Below are positions 40,920-49,372 of a stretch of DNA of 64,000 nucleotides, piece by piece. The stretch is from contig SIAD01000002.1 of NCBI GenBank assembly GCA_009691915.1, positions 1-64,000 on the forward strand, given 5' to 3'. The notes below the pieces were generated by a model. That model did no database searches, had not been told where the DNA came from, and was given only the letters and a program-made list of their open reading frames with translations. Position 1 is the stretch's first letter. Each line of letters begins with the position of its first letter. This DNA is from Phycisphaerales bacterium (GTDB lineage: Bacteria > Planctomycetota > Phycisphaerae > Phycisphaerales > SM1A02). The position numbers and the translations under genes are program-made.

Positions 40920-41888
40920 CTAACACGCAATCGGCTCCTCGTGCTTTCCATGATCACGGTCGGCGCGTGGCAGGCGGGGACCGACCTCAAGGCAAGGGCA
41001 TCAGGTCCCGTTCCGATCTGTGTCGCCGACCTTCTCGTATTTCAGGAGGCCTCTGCGCCCGCGGCATCGCAGGGGCCGCCGATCGAGCCCGCACCAACTG
41101 ACGGCGACTTTCACACTACATTCGCTCCTGCCGCGTGGCTCGCGCGCGTCCGAGGCAATACGACATTCGGTGGGCCGAATTTCACAGTGGATGACGAGCT
41201 GGCGCTCAACGGCATGGAGGCGTCCATCAGCGGCGAACTCTCGTTCGTCTGGGGCGGCTTCTATAAGGCGATGCTCACGGGGTGGAACTTCTCGACCTCC
41301 GCAGCGACGAGTGCCACACAGGCGGGCGCGTTCGGCGGCGCGGCCATAGCTCTCGGCGATCAGCTATCCAATTCCTTCTCCGCGGCGGGCGCGGGTGGCG
41401 AGTTCGACATCACACTCTGGCGGCCCTACGCCGACCAGAAGTCACCGTGGGGCGACCGCATCGTGAACGCGTCGGACAGTGCCCTCGCTGGCGGCTCCAA
41501 GGCTGATCTCCGGCTCAAGGCCATCGGCGCGGTCCGCTGGTACAGCGCGTCGCTCACTGTCGATGATTTGACCAGTGCGACCAGTGGATCGTGGAGCCTC
41601 AATGCGGTGATGCCAGGGATCGGCGGCGGAGTCGAGCTCGACATTGACCTCTCCAACACAGTGTCGTGGATCGACTCGATCTCGTTCGAGGCCGCGGGTG
41701 GAACGGGGTCCAACTTCGTCAATGAGCAGTACTACACATTCATCCGGGCGGGTCTCGCAGTTCACTTCACGCCGAATGTCGAGGGCACATTCGGATACCG
41801 TCTCGAGGACTTCAAGCTCGCCAACAGCTCCGCCGTGTTTGACGGCGGCGTACAAGGACTCTTCATTGGAGCCAACTTCAAGTTCTAG
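40914..41888 (+). CDS. outer-membrane beta-barrel protein, unknown function
   Basis: The 324-residue protein has a signal peptide (about residues 1-28) and a soluble, alternating beta-rich body ending in the aromatic terminus 'GLFIGANFKF', a typical outer-membrane barrel ending. Strands such as 'GELSFVWGGFYKAMLTGWNF' and 'LAVHFTPNVEGTFGYRLEDF' support a barrel of about 8-12 strands. I do not recognise a family. The start is GTG 40914, 6 bases after TAGGCT; the next in-frame ATG (40950) would destroy the signal peptide. The 3' end overlaps the presumed start of the metallophosphoesterase gene. Confidence 0.72.
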   Translation: MHLTRNRLLVLSMITVGAWQAGTDLKARASGPVPICVADLLVFQEASAPAASQGPPIEPAPTDGDFHTTFAPAAWLARVRGNTTFGGPNFTVDDELALNGMEASISGELSFVWGGFYKAMLTGWNFSTSAATSATQAGAFGGAAIALGDQLSNSFSAAGAGGEFDITLWRPYADQKSPWGDRIVNASDSALAGGSKADLRLKAIGAVRWYSASLTVDDLTSATSGSWSLNAVMPGIGGGVELDIDLSNTVSWIDSISFEAAGGTGSNFVNEQYYTFIRAGLAVHFTPNVEGTFGYRLEDFKLANSSAVFDGGVQGLFIGANFKF

Positions 41889-42816
41889 CCGCCGGCCGCC
41901 TCGCGTCACCATCGCCACCCTGATCGAACAGGGGCGGCAGGCCGCACGGCCAGATAGCCAAGGTCGTCTCGCACGGGCGACGCTGCGCCATGCCGTGTTC
42001 ACGATGCTGCCCGACCAACTCGTGGGCGGTGCCCTGTCGCGCAAGCACCTGTCGAAGGCGCTCTCCTTCCAGAAGGTGGAGGTGTGGGTGCCAGGATGGC
42101 CTGCAAAGTTCGACGGGCTGCGCATCGGTCACATCAGCGATCTCCATGTCGGCCATTTGATGCCGGTTTCCCGCGCGTTGGAGGCGGTCGACCTACTCGC
42201 TCAGTCGAAGCCCGATCTTCTGGCGTGCACCGGTGATGTCGTCGACCTCGAAGTCGCTGGGTCGGAACCGGTCTTTGCGGCCCTTGGTCAGCTTCGTGCG
42301 CCTCTGGGGCGTTACTTCGTACTAGGCAATCATGATCTCCTCGACAATGCACGCAAGGTCCTCCGTCTCGCGCGCTCCAGCGGGCTCGCCACGCTTCGTT
42401 CAGAGATGACCTCCGCCAAGGGCGGCCTTCGAATCGGGGGGATCGATTGGTCGCGGACTCTCGAAGGGAATGCGAAGGCCGTTCAGACGCTCGTCAAGGA
42501 CGGCGCCGTGCCACACCTCCTGCTTGCCCACAATCCCAAGGCATTCCGCGAGGCCGCGAAGTGGCGAATCCCGCTCACGCTCGCTGGGCACACCCACGGT
42601 GGGCAGTTTTCGATCGTGCCTCAGTCCCTCAGGATGCCGCGCGCGGCGGAAAGCCGCGCCCTTCGTGCGGGTCACTACCACGACGGCGAGTCACACCTGT
42701 TCGTGACCACCGGAGTCGGCGGATGGTTCCCACTCCGCGTCAACTGTCCGGCCGAGGTGGTGGTGGTGACTGTTCGGCGAGGCACAAAGCGGCCCGCGCT
42801 GCCTCGTCAGAGGTAG
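41866..42816 (+). CDS. metallophosphoesterase (YkuE-like)
   Basis: The 316-residue enzyme has the calcineurin-like metal motifs 'IGHISDLHVG' (Asp, His), 'LLACTGDVVDLE' (Asp), 'VLGNHDLLD' (Asn, His), 'LLLAHNPKAF' (His) and 'LAGHTHGGQF' (two His). It cleaves a phosphoester or phosphodiester; its substrate is not clear. No ATG fits between the end of the preceding gene and the first motif. A TTG at 41866, preceded by AAGGA 8 bases upstream, is the best start, overlapping the outer-membrane gene by 23 bases. An ATG at about 42001 is the alternative. The last 10 bases overlap the convergent gene at 42807. Confidence 0.8.
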   Translation: MEPTSSSSRRPPRVTIATLIEQGRQAARPDSQGRLARATLRHAVFTMLPDQLVGGALSRKHLSKALSFQKVEVWVPGWPAKFDGLRIGHISDLHVGHLMPVSRALEAVDLLAQSKPDLLACTGDVVDLEVAGSEPVFAALGQLRAPLGRYFVLGNHDLLDNARKVLRLARSSGLATLRSEMTSAKGGLRIGGIDWSRTLEGNAKAVQTLVKDGAVPHLLLAHNPKAFREAAKWRIPLTLAGHTHGGQFSIVPQSLRMPRAAESRALRAGHYHDGESHLFVTTGVGGWFPLRVNCPAEVVVVTVRRGTKRPALPRQR

Positions 42817-43880
42817 TGTCGCCCGAATCGGTTGGCGATGAAGTTGTCCCATGAGACATCTTCCATGCGGACTAGACCCTTCTGTGGCGTCTTCCCCTCA
42901 GCGAAGAGATCGACGATGGCGCAGAGTCCTGCAGCGGTCGTGACTTGGATCGCGGTCCAGTGATGACCGCCGAGTGACTGCGCGAACACGCGCTTGGCGT
43001 AGACCCGCTGGTGGAGCTTCCCGTCAAGCGTTCCCGAGGCACTCACAAACATGACCACCTGATCTTGGGTTGTGGTCGGAATCGATCGCTCGAGCACTTC
43101 CTTCAGTTGCGCTCGATGCTCCGCGAAACGCAATTCGTGGAGGAGAAACCGCAGCAGCTCGCAGTGTCCTGGGAATCGGATCGTCTTGTAGTTGAGGTTG
43201 CGCACGCGGCCTGCGAGAGAAGTGGCGAGTGTCCCCAATCCGCCGGATGTATTGAACGCTTCGAACTCAACGCCGTCGATCACTAGACGCTCAAGGTGCT
43301 CAAGTGCTGGGACGCTGGCCATTGTGCCGTCAACGACCGCATCGCAGGCGTTGATGCACTCGTTGATGACCCCATCGGTAGACCATGTCAGGTTGTATCC
43401 CAACTTGTTCGATGGATGAAGTGGGAGAGCGCCGACCCTCAGCCGCAGTTCGTCAATGGCCGCGAACGGCTTCGCAAGATGATTGGCCGCGATGGTGATG
43501 AACCCCGGCGCGAGTCCGCACTGCGGGACAAAGGCCGTTGAGGCACCCTTGGCGAGTTCGATGACACTGCGGGTGACATTGACATCCTCCGTCAGGTCAA
43601 AGTAGTGCGTGCCCGCGTCGCGCGCACATCTGGCGATTGTGGCATTGCAGCGGTAGGGGGCGCACGAGACCACCGCCCACGCACCCTTGAGGCATGCGGC
43701 GATCCGTGCCGGATCGGAGAAGTCGATCTGGTCGTGTGTGCCGCCGCCCACGGCCGCGGCCGCACGGGCTCCCTCGAGGCTGAGGTCCCCGACATGCACG
43801 CTGTAGTCGCCGCAACCCCCCAAGAGAAAACTGACCATTCGGCCGATATTTCCGCCTCCGAGAATGACAACCTTCTTCAC
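42807..43880 (-). CDS. saccharopine dehydrogenase-like oxidoreductase
   Basis: The 357-residue enzyme has an N-terminal Rossmann motif 'VVILGGGNIGRMVSFLLGG' and 'VGDLSLEGARAAA', then 'AVVSCAPYRCNATIARCARD' and 'GLAPGFITIAANHLA', all typical of the saccharopine dehydrogenase-like (Lys9) family. It probably acts in lysine or related amino-acid metabolism. The start is GTG 43880, with AGGAG 7 bases upstream. It is 39 bases after the M3 peptidase gene and is the last of a three-gene unit with ispE. Confidence 0.87.
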   Translation of the reverse strand: MKKVVILGGGNIGRMVSFLLGGCGDYSVHVGDLSLEGARAAAAVGGGTHDQIDFSDPARIAACLKGAWAVVSCAPYRCNATIARCARDAGTHYFDLTEDVNVTRSVIELAKGASTAFVPQCGLAPGFITIAANHLAKPFAAIDELRLRVGALPLHPSNKLGYNLTWSTDGVINECINACDAVVDGTMASVPALEHLERLVIDGVEFEAFNTSGGLGTLATSLAGRVRNLNYKTIRFPGHCELLRFLLHELRFAEHRAQLKEVLERSIPTTTQDQVVMFVSASGTLDGKLHQRVYAKRVFAQSLGGHHWTAIQVTTAAGLCAIVDLFAEGKTPQKGLVRMEDVSWDNFIANRFGRHYL

Positions 43881-43919
43881 TGTGGCGCTCCTGTATCGGT
43901 GGTGTTGTGTGCGCTGCGG

Positions 43920-45617
43920 CTAGGCGGGGATGGTTTCAAGTTCAGCCTGCACCTCGTCCATAAGGCCGCTGACTGTTTCGGGTCCGAAGTCGAAGGAAAT
44001 CCCGGCTGACTTGAACAACTCAGGGAGTGGCTGCGATCCGCCCAAGGCGAGCGCGCGCTTGTAATTGCACAGTGCGGCTGCGGGGTCGCGTCGCGCCTGC
44101 GCCCAAATCTGGAGCGCACCGAGCTGTGCGATCCCATACTCGACATAGTAGAAGGGGCTTCCGAAGAGGTGCAGTTGGCGTTGCCAGAGCGAGGCGAGGG
44201 AATCCTCGTGGCCGGTGTAGTCCACGCCCCCACCGAATCGCTGGTGGATTGTCATCCAGTGCGCTGCACGCTCGGCGCGTGAATGGCCTGGATTTGTGTA
44301 CACCCAGTGCTGGAACGCATCGATGGAGGCGACCCACGGGAGGAGCGTCGCGAGCCCCTCCAGAAGGTCGCGCCGCGCGCGAGCACTCTCCTCTTCGGTG
44401 TAGAACTCATCGAGCTGCGGGAAGGTGAGGAGCTCCATGCTCATGGAGGCAACCTCGGCGAACTCAATCGGACTGCCGCGGTAGGCAAGCAGCGGGTCGT
44501 GCTTGGAGAGCAGCGAGTGGAAGGCATGGCCGGCCTCGTGGACCATGGTGACCAGGTCGCGCTGAAGGCCCGCGGCGTTCATGAAGATGAACGGGGTCCG
44601 CGATCGCTGGCGTTGGTACTGGTAGCCGCCGGGAGCTTTGCCCTTGCGAGTTTCTAAGTCAAGACATGCGCCGGTGCGCATCGAGTCGAAGAGCTGGCCG
44701 AGTTCTGCATCAAGGCGGTGGAACGCCCGTGAAGTCCGCTCGACCAATTGCGCGGTGTCGGCGAACGGGCGCAGCGGCGCGCGACCTCGCAGGTCGACCT
44801 TGCCATCCCACGGCCGCACCGTGGGTATTGCGAGGGCGTTCGCCCGTTCGCTTTGAAGGTCGCGCATGAGCGGCACGCAGGTCCGTTCGATCGCCTCGTG
44901 GAATCGCAGGCAGTCCGCGGGGGTGTAGTCGAATCGATGGAGCCGCTCGTGCTGGTAGTCGCGGAAGTTCTTGAAGCCCGCGTTGAGCGCCATCGTGTGA
45001 CGGACAGCCACGAGCTTGTCGAAGATCGCGTCGATGGCCTCGCGGTCACGAAGGCGGCGCGCCGTGACCACGCACCACGATGCCTCGCGCTGGTCACGCA
45101 GGGTCGACTCCAGATACTTGGCCATCTGCGGCATCGTCTGCTCACGGCCATCAAACTCAACGGTCATCTCCCCGCAGATCCGGCTGTACTCCTGCTCGAG
45201 CGTCGTCGCCTCGGTCTGGAGCGGCACATTCTCCTGACGGAAGAGCCGCGCCTCCTGCCGCAGCGCACGCAGGTAGGTGTCGTAACGCGTCGCTGAGAGA
45301 TCCTTGACGAATGGGCACTCGATGATCTTCCGGTCCAGCGCCGCACCGGCGACCTTGAGTTTCGGCTCGACATCCTGCACGAAGTCGAGAAACGCCGTAC
45401 GCCGCCCGGCGTCGTCGGTGTGGCAGGTCATTTCGATGTAGAGGTTTGCCTGCGCCTCGTCGGCGGCGGCATCCAGCTCGCTCCGATCGAGGATGAGGCG
45501 CTCAAGATCACCACTCGAGGCGACGGCACGCCGTTCTAGCTCTTGGTAGTGAGGCTCGAGTTGTGGCCACTTCGCGGCATCAAGTGAAGTCTGCAGGTTC
45601 ATGGGGAGAGAGATCAT
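43920..45617 (-). CDS. M3 family oligoendopeptidase (PepF-like)
   Basis: The 565-residue zinc peptidase has the HExxH motif in 'LVTMVHEAGHAFHSLL' and the third ligand region 'SPIEFAEVASMSMELLTFP'. Other blocks such as 'GGYQYQRQRSRTPFIFMNAA' and 'HWVYTNPGHSRAERAAHWM' are typical of oligoendopeptidase F. It probably trims peptides in the cytoplasm, as it has no signal peptide. Its ATG overlaps the ispE stop (ATGA at 45614-45617), so it is translationally coupled to ispE. The ATG at 45602 is less likely. Confidence 0.93.
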   Translation of the reverse strand: MISLPMNLQTSLDAAKWPQLEPHYQELERRAVASSGDLERLILDRSELDAAADEAQANLYIEMTCHTDDAGRRTAFLDFVQDVEPKLKVAGAALDRKIIECPFVKDLSATRYDTYLRALRQEARLFRQENVPLQTEATTLEQEYSRICGEMTVEFDGREQTMPQMAKYLESTLRDQREASWCVVTARRLRDREAIDAIFDKLVAVRHTMALNAGFKNFRDYQHERLHRFDYTPADCLRFHEAIERTCVPLMRDLQSERANALAIPTVRPWDGKVDLRGRAPLRPFADTAQLVERTSRAFHRLDAELGQLFDSMRTGACLDLETRKGKAPGGYQYQRQRSRTPFIFMNAAGLQRDLVTMVHEAGHAFHSLLSKHDPLLAYRGSPIEFAEVASMSMELLTFPQLDEFYTEEESARARRDLLEGLATLLPWVASIDAFQHWVYTNPGHSRAERAAHWMTIHQRFGGGVDYTGHEDSLASLWQRQLHLFGSPFYYVEYGIAQLGALQIWAQARRDPAAALCNYKRALALGGSQPLPELFKSAGISFDFGPETVSGLMDEVQAELETIPA

Positions 45618-46516
45618 AGGGACTTGACTTGCGGGGTCGGAACGGTGCTCACGGCCAGGGCAGGGATGTGAAGTCTCGACTGGCAGTGCGTCGCGACTGC
45701 GCTCGCATGAAGAGGATCGCTGCAGACAACAAAGAGACTTGATCCGCTGCCACAGACATGCACGGGGAGGTCGATGGCGGCGCGGATCTCCTCCATATCG
45801 TCCGCCATCGCCGGAGCGATTCGCTGGGCGGCGAGTGCGAGGTCGTTGAACGGGGCGTCGGCAGGAACCGATTCACGCCTAGCCAGTCCGCGCACCCGCG
45901 CCACCTGCAGCTCCGCGGTTGTGTTGCGGTCGAACTCCCGGTAGACCGGACCGGTCGGGCAGAGCACACCGGGAAAGAACAGCGTCGCATGAATGTCTGG
46001 CGCGGCCTCGAGTGGCTCGATCGACTCGCCCAGCCCACTGACAATCGCCGACCCTCCGTCGATGAGGAACGGGACATCTGCGCCGAGTGTCGCGGCGACA
46101 GAACGCAGGTCCGCACTCGAGACCCCGAGGTCGAAGAGTTCGTTGAGTCCGCGCAGCATTGCGGCAGCGTCACTTGAGCCTCCGCCGAGTCCGCCTCCGA
46201 CGGGGATCCGCTTCTCAACGCGGCTCTTGACGGGAAGTTCTCGCCCCGTGAACGCTTCAAGTGCCGTGTGGGCGCGATGGACCAGGTCTCTCGAGATCGG
46301 CCACTCGATCTCGCTTCGGCTGAGTGCCTCGGAGTGCCAAATAGTGGCGAAGAGCGAAAACGCACCGTCAGGAAGCCGTTCGAGGTGGAGGTCGTCGAAG
46401 AGGTCGACAGTCACCATCCAGCTGGATATCGGGTGCATGCCATCGGGAAGTGGGGGACCCACCGAGAGCGCGAGATTCAGTTTCGCGGGGGCCTGGATCA
46501 GGATTGATCTTGGCAT
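45614..46516 (-). CDS. ispE: 4-diphosphocytidyl-2-C-methyl-D-erythritol kinase
   Basis: The 300-residue GHMP kinase works in the MEP route to isoprenoids. Seen are the opening 'ILIQAPAKLNLALSVGPPLP', the ATP loop 'RIPVGGGLGGGSSDAAAMLR' and 'LGADVPFLIDGGSAIVSGLG', and the C-terminal 'VCGSGSSLFVVC'. The start is ATG 46516, with a TATGAT box 9 bases upstream; longer in-frame starts would read into the S1/P1 nuclease gene. It is divergent from that nuclease and heads an ispE-M3-saccharopine-dehydrogenase-like unit. Confidence 0.94.
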   Translation of the reverse strand: MPRSILIQAPAKLNLALSVGPPLPDGMHPISSWMVTVDLFDDLHLERLPDGAFSLFATIWHSEALSRSEIEWPISRDLVHRAHTALEAFTGRELPVKSRVEKRIPVGGGLGGGSSDAAAMLRGLNELFDLGVSSADLRSVAATLGADVPFLIDGGSAIVSGLGESIEPLEAAPDIHATLFFPGVLCPTGPVYREFDRNTTAELQVARVRGLARRESVPADAPFNDLALAAQRIAPAMADDMEEIRAAIDLPVHVCGSGSSLFVVCSDPLHASAVATHCQSRLHIPALAVSTVPTPQVKSL

Positions 46517-46525
46517 GCCTGAGCG

Positions 46526-46531
46526 ATCATA
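46526..46531 (-). promoter_or_regulatory. -10 box TATGAT, 9 bases before ispE ATG
   Basis: TATGAT followed by 9 bases and ATG 46516 on the minus strand. The short 39-base divergent region to the nuclease gene means the two -10 boxes lie only 12 bases apart. Confidence 0.45.
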
Positions 46532-46543
46532 GAGAGCGCGAAG

Positions 46544-46549
46544 TAGGCT
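46544..46549 (+). promoter_or_regulatory. -10 box TAGGCT, exactly 6 bases before ATG start
   Basis: TAGGCT, TCTTGA, ATG 46556. The same hexamer at the same distance precedes genes 5640 and 40914. No ribosome-binding site is present. Confidence 0.5.
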
Positions 46550-46555
46550 TCTTGA

Positions 46556-47464
46556 ATGGCAAGCAGCATGATGCGGCAGTTCGGGTTGTGTGCGGCGGGA
46601 GTGCTGGCATGCGCGTCGCTGGCGCAGGCCTGGGGCGAAGAGGGACATCAGATCGTTGGCACCATCGCCATGACCCGGCTCACGCCCCAGGCGCGGGCGG
46701 CGATCATCGAACTCCTCGGCAACGACGATCTTGCCAAGGCTGGTCTCTGGGCCGATCAGATTCGCGGCGACTCCAAGTACGACTGGGCGAAGCCGTACCA
46801 CTACATCAATCTGCCACGAACCGCTGAGATGATCGACCTTTCGCGGGACTGTCCGACGGGAGAGTGTGTCGTCGCGGCCATTCCCAAGTTTCTAGCCAAG
46901 GCCGCGGATCCCAGCCTTCCGATCGACGAGCGACGGGAGGCACTCAAGTTTGCGGTGCACTTCATCGGCGACCTTCACCAGCCGCTGCACGCCGGGTACA
47001 AGGACGATCTCGGAGGCAACCGAATCCAAATCGTCGCGTTCGGTGGCACCGAGGCTGAGACGAAGACAAACCTGCACGCGCTCTGGGACAGCGTGTTGAT
47101 CAGGCACCGCTCCAGGGGAGAGTGGCGCACGCTTGCGGGAGAGATCGCGGCGTCGGCGCCTCCGGATCTCGTCGCCTCATGGCAGTCGAACCTTGACTCG
47201 GTCGACTGGGCCAACGAATCAGCGGCGATCACACGGATGGTCTACAAGGATCTTCCCACCGATCAGAGGGTTGGCGAGACCTACTACGAGGCGAACATTG
47301 CGACAGTGATGCGGCGGCTCGCGGCTGGGGGAGTTCGAATGGCAGCAATTCTCAATAGGACATTCGCTCAACACGAGCCAGCGAAGCCCGTCGAAACTGC
47401 GGGCGGCTCAGGGCAGGGTGCCCCAGCGCGAGAAGATCCCGGTCAGGTCGCCCCCGCCAATTGA
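46556..47464 (+). CDS. secreted S1/P1-type zinc nuclease
   Basis: The 302-residue nuclease has a signal peptide cleaved after Ala25, exposing Trp26 of 'WGEEGHQIVG'. In this family the N-terminal Trp and His ligate zinc. Further zinc motifs are 'AKPYHYINLP', 'AVHFIGDLHQPLHAGYKDD' and 'NLHALWDSVLI'. It cleaves single-stranded DNA or RNA outside the cytoplasm, useful for phosphate or nucleoside recovery. The C-terminal 25 residues ('KPVETAGGSGQG...') are a low-complexity tail. The start is 6 bases after TAGGCT. The last 57 bases overlap the end of the convergent FG-GAP gene. Confidence 0.9.
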   Translation: MASSMMRQFGLCAAGVLACASLAQAWGEEGHQIVGTIAMTRLTPQARAAIIELLGNDDLAKAGLWADQIRGDSKYDWAKPYHYINLPRTAEMIDLSRDCPTGECVVAAIPKFLAKAADPSLPIDERREALKFAVHFIGDLHQPLHAGYKDDLGGNRIQIVAFGGTEAETKTNLHALWDSVLIRHRSRGEWRTLAGEIAASAPPDLVASWQSNLDSVDWANESAAITRMVYKDLPTDQRVGETYYEANIATVMRRLAAGGVRMAAILNRTFAQHEPAKPVETAGGSGQGAPAREDPGQVAPAN

Positions 47465-49225
47465 TCCATTGCCATCGAGGTCGGCGTATGCGGGGGTGTT
47501 GGTTCCCCACGCCGAGAGGATGAGGGCCATGTCGATCCCATCGACCTGGCCATTGAGGTCGAAGTCTCCGAGGGCTCGCTCGCACGCGTCAATTCGGCCA
47601 TCCGCGTCGGTATCCGCCGCGCCGGACGCAATGTCGCACGAGTCCGGCACGAGGTTGGCATTGCAGTCCCGGACTGTGCCGTGGGCGATCTCCCACAGGT
47701 CGGGAATGTCGTTGTCGTTGCAGTCAGTCTGGCAGGAGTCGGGAACTGCGTTGCCGTCGACATCCGTGCTCGTTCCCGAAGCGATGTCGCAGCTGTCGGG
47801 GATCAGGTTGGCATTGCAGTCCTGGGCGATTCCGCTGGCAATGTCCTCGGCGTCGGGGATCCCGTTGCCGTTGCAGTCGGTCGGAACAAGTTCGAATATG
47901 TACGCCGATCCCTGATCCTGACGAAGGGGAGACCCGATGTCGTCCGCTGGCGATCCCACGATCCCGTAGCCACCCCAGATCGCCGCAGATGTCCCGAAGT
48001 ACTTCTCCGCTTGTCCATCGGCGCAATTGAACCGCGCCTTCTCCGCCCACACGGTCCCCGTGCGCTCGAAGAGGTACGCCGCGCCGATGTTGGTGTAGCT
48101 CGTGCCGCCGCCGCCGGCGGTTCCGTCGTCGTAGGGAGCCGCAATGATCGCACGCGTCCCGTCAATCGCGACCGCACTGCCGAAGATGTCGTTAATGAGG
48201 CCGTCCGCTGCGATCAGCTTGGCCTGTTGGGTCCATGTCGCAGTCCCCGATCGCAGGAACACATACGCCGAACCTCGATCGCCGACTGCCGAGAAGTCGT
48301 CGCCGGGAGCACCCACCATTGTGTAATCACCGCTGATCGCAATCGCGTTGCCGCAGAAGTCACCGACAGCGCCATCGGCGGCGACGATCTTTGCCTCTTG
48401 GCTCCAAGCCCCGGTTGTCGCGCGTTTCCAGATGTAGGCCGACCCTCGGTCGACCGCGCCAGCGATGTCGTCGCCGGGGCACCCGATTGTTGCGCGGTCT
48501 CCGTGAACGGATACGGCTGTCCCGTAATACTCGCCTGCGGCGCCATCGGCCGCGGCCGCAAAAAACTTCCCCTCCTGCGACCAGGTACCGGCGGTCGATC
48601 GCTTGAAGGCGTAGGCCGATCCCTGGTCAGTGAGAGTCGAAAAGTCGTCGCTCCACGCGCCGACGACCGCGAGGTCGCCGATTGTGGCTCCGGTGAGAAC
48701 CGTGTTCGTCAGCGAGACGGAGTACCCGAAGGAGTCCCCAGCCGCGCCATCCGTAGCCAAGAGCTTTGCCGCCTGACTCCAGGTTCCGCTCGCGCTGCGC
48801 TTGAAGATGTAGGCCGAGCCCTGGTCGATGGTGGTTCCGTTGTCATCGCCGGGCGAGCCGACAATGATCGTGTCACCAAAGGCCGCCACGGAAGCTCCGA
48901 GGAAGTCATTAGCCGCACCGTCAGCCGCCGTGAGCTTCGCCTCGAATACCCATAGGCCAGCAGCACTCCGCTTGTAGACATTGACGCTTCCCTTGTTGAC
49001 TACCGTGCCGACGATGTCATAGGGGATCCCGCTCGCTGCGAGATCGGGAGTAGCGCCGGCCGTTCCCAGGAGACTCGTGAGCGAGGTCGACCGTCCGAAG
49101 TTGTCGATTTCCTGGCCGTCGGAGGCGACGAGTTTGGCCTTCTGCACCGGTGGGGCGGCCTGCGCCACCACCCCGGCTAGCGCAGTCGCGGCAGCACAGA
49201 CGATGGGAAGGCAGCATCGGGGCAT
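47408..49225 (-). CDS. exported FG-GAP repeat protein with calcium repeats and dockerin-like tail
   Basis: The 605-residue protein has a signal peptide (about residues 1-22). About seven 55-60-residue FG-GAP/integrin-alpha-like repeats follow, each with 'AAD', 'GDSFGYSVS' or 'GSAYIFKR' motifs ('KLLATDGAAGDSFGYSVSLT', 'RSASGTWSQAAKL'), likely a beta-propeller. A linker then has three 'DCNxNxxPD' calcium-type repeats ('DCNGNGIPDAEDI', 'DCNANLIPDSCDI', 'DCNDNDIPDLWEI'). The C-terminus is a dockerin-like double calcium loop ('GDFDLNGQVDGIDMALILS', 'DLDGNGSIGGGDLTGIF'). It is probably an adhesin or scaffolded surface protein. No promoter or ribosome-binding site is obvious at the ATG 49225. Confidence 0.82.
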   Translation of the reverse strand: MPRCCLPIVCAAATALAGVVAQAAPPVQKAKLVASDGQEIDNFGRSTSLTSLLGTAGATPDLAASGIPYDIVGTVVNKGSVNVYKRSAAGLWVFEAKLTAADGAANDFLGASVAAFGDTIIVGSPGDDNGTTIDQGSAYIFKRSASGTWSQAAKLLATDGAAGDSFGYSVSLTNTVLTGATIGDLAVVGAWSDDFSTLTDQGSAYAFKRSTAGTWSQEGKFFAAAADGAAGEYYGTAVSVHGDRATIGCPGDDIAGAVDRGSAYIWKRATTGAWSQEAKIVAADGAVGDFCGNAIAISGDYTMVGAPGDDFSAVGDRGSAYVFLRSGTATWTQQAKLIAADGLINDIFGSAVAIDGTRAIIAAPYDDGTAGGGGTSYTNIGAAYLFERTGTVWAEKARFNCADGQAEKYFGTSAAIWGGYGIVGSPADDIGSPLRQDQGSAYIFELVPTDCNGNGIPDAEDIASGIAQDCNANLIPDSCDIASGTSTDVDGNAVPDSCQTDCNDNDIPDLWEIAHGTVRDCNANLVPDSCDIASGAADTDADGRIDACERALGDFDLNGQVDGIDMALILSAWGTNTPAYADLDGNGSIGGGDLTGIFSRWGTLP

Positions 49226-49354
49226 TGATCGGGGCTCAAGACGGCGCACTGTGCGTCCGGAACGGAGATCTTGGCATGAACGGGCGACCAAAGCAAGCGT
49301 CGACCCTCTGAAATCTCAGTGAATCTGGGGAGGCGAGCCTGCTGCCTCGTTCCG

Positions 49355-49360
49355 TACAAT
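49355..49360 (+). promoter_or_regulatory. candidate -10 box TACAAT for nadA
   Basis: TACAAT lies 12 bases before ATG 49373, giving a leader of about 5 bases. No strong -35 is seen. Confidence 0.4.
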
Positions 49361-49372
49361 TCCAGACCCAAA

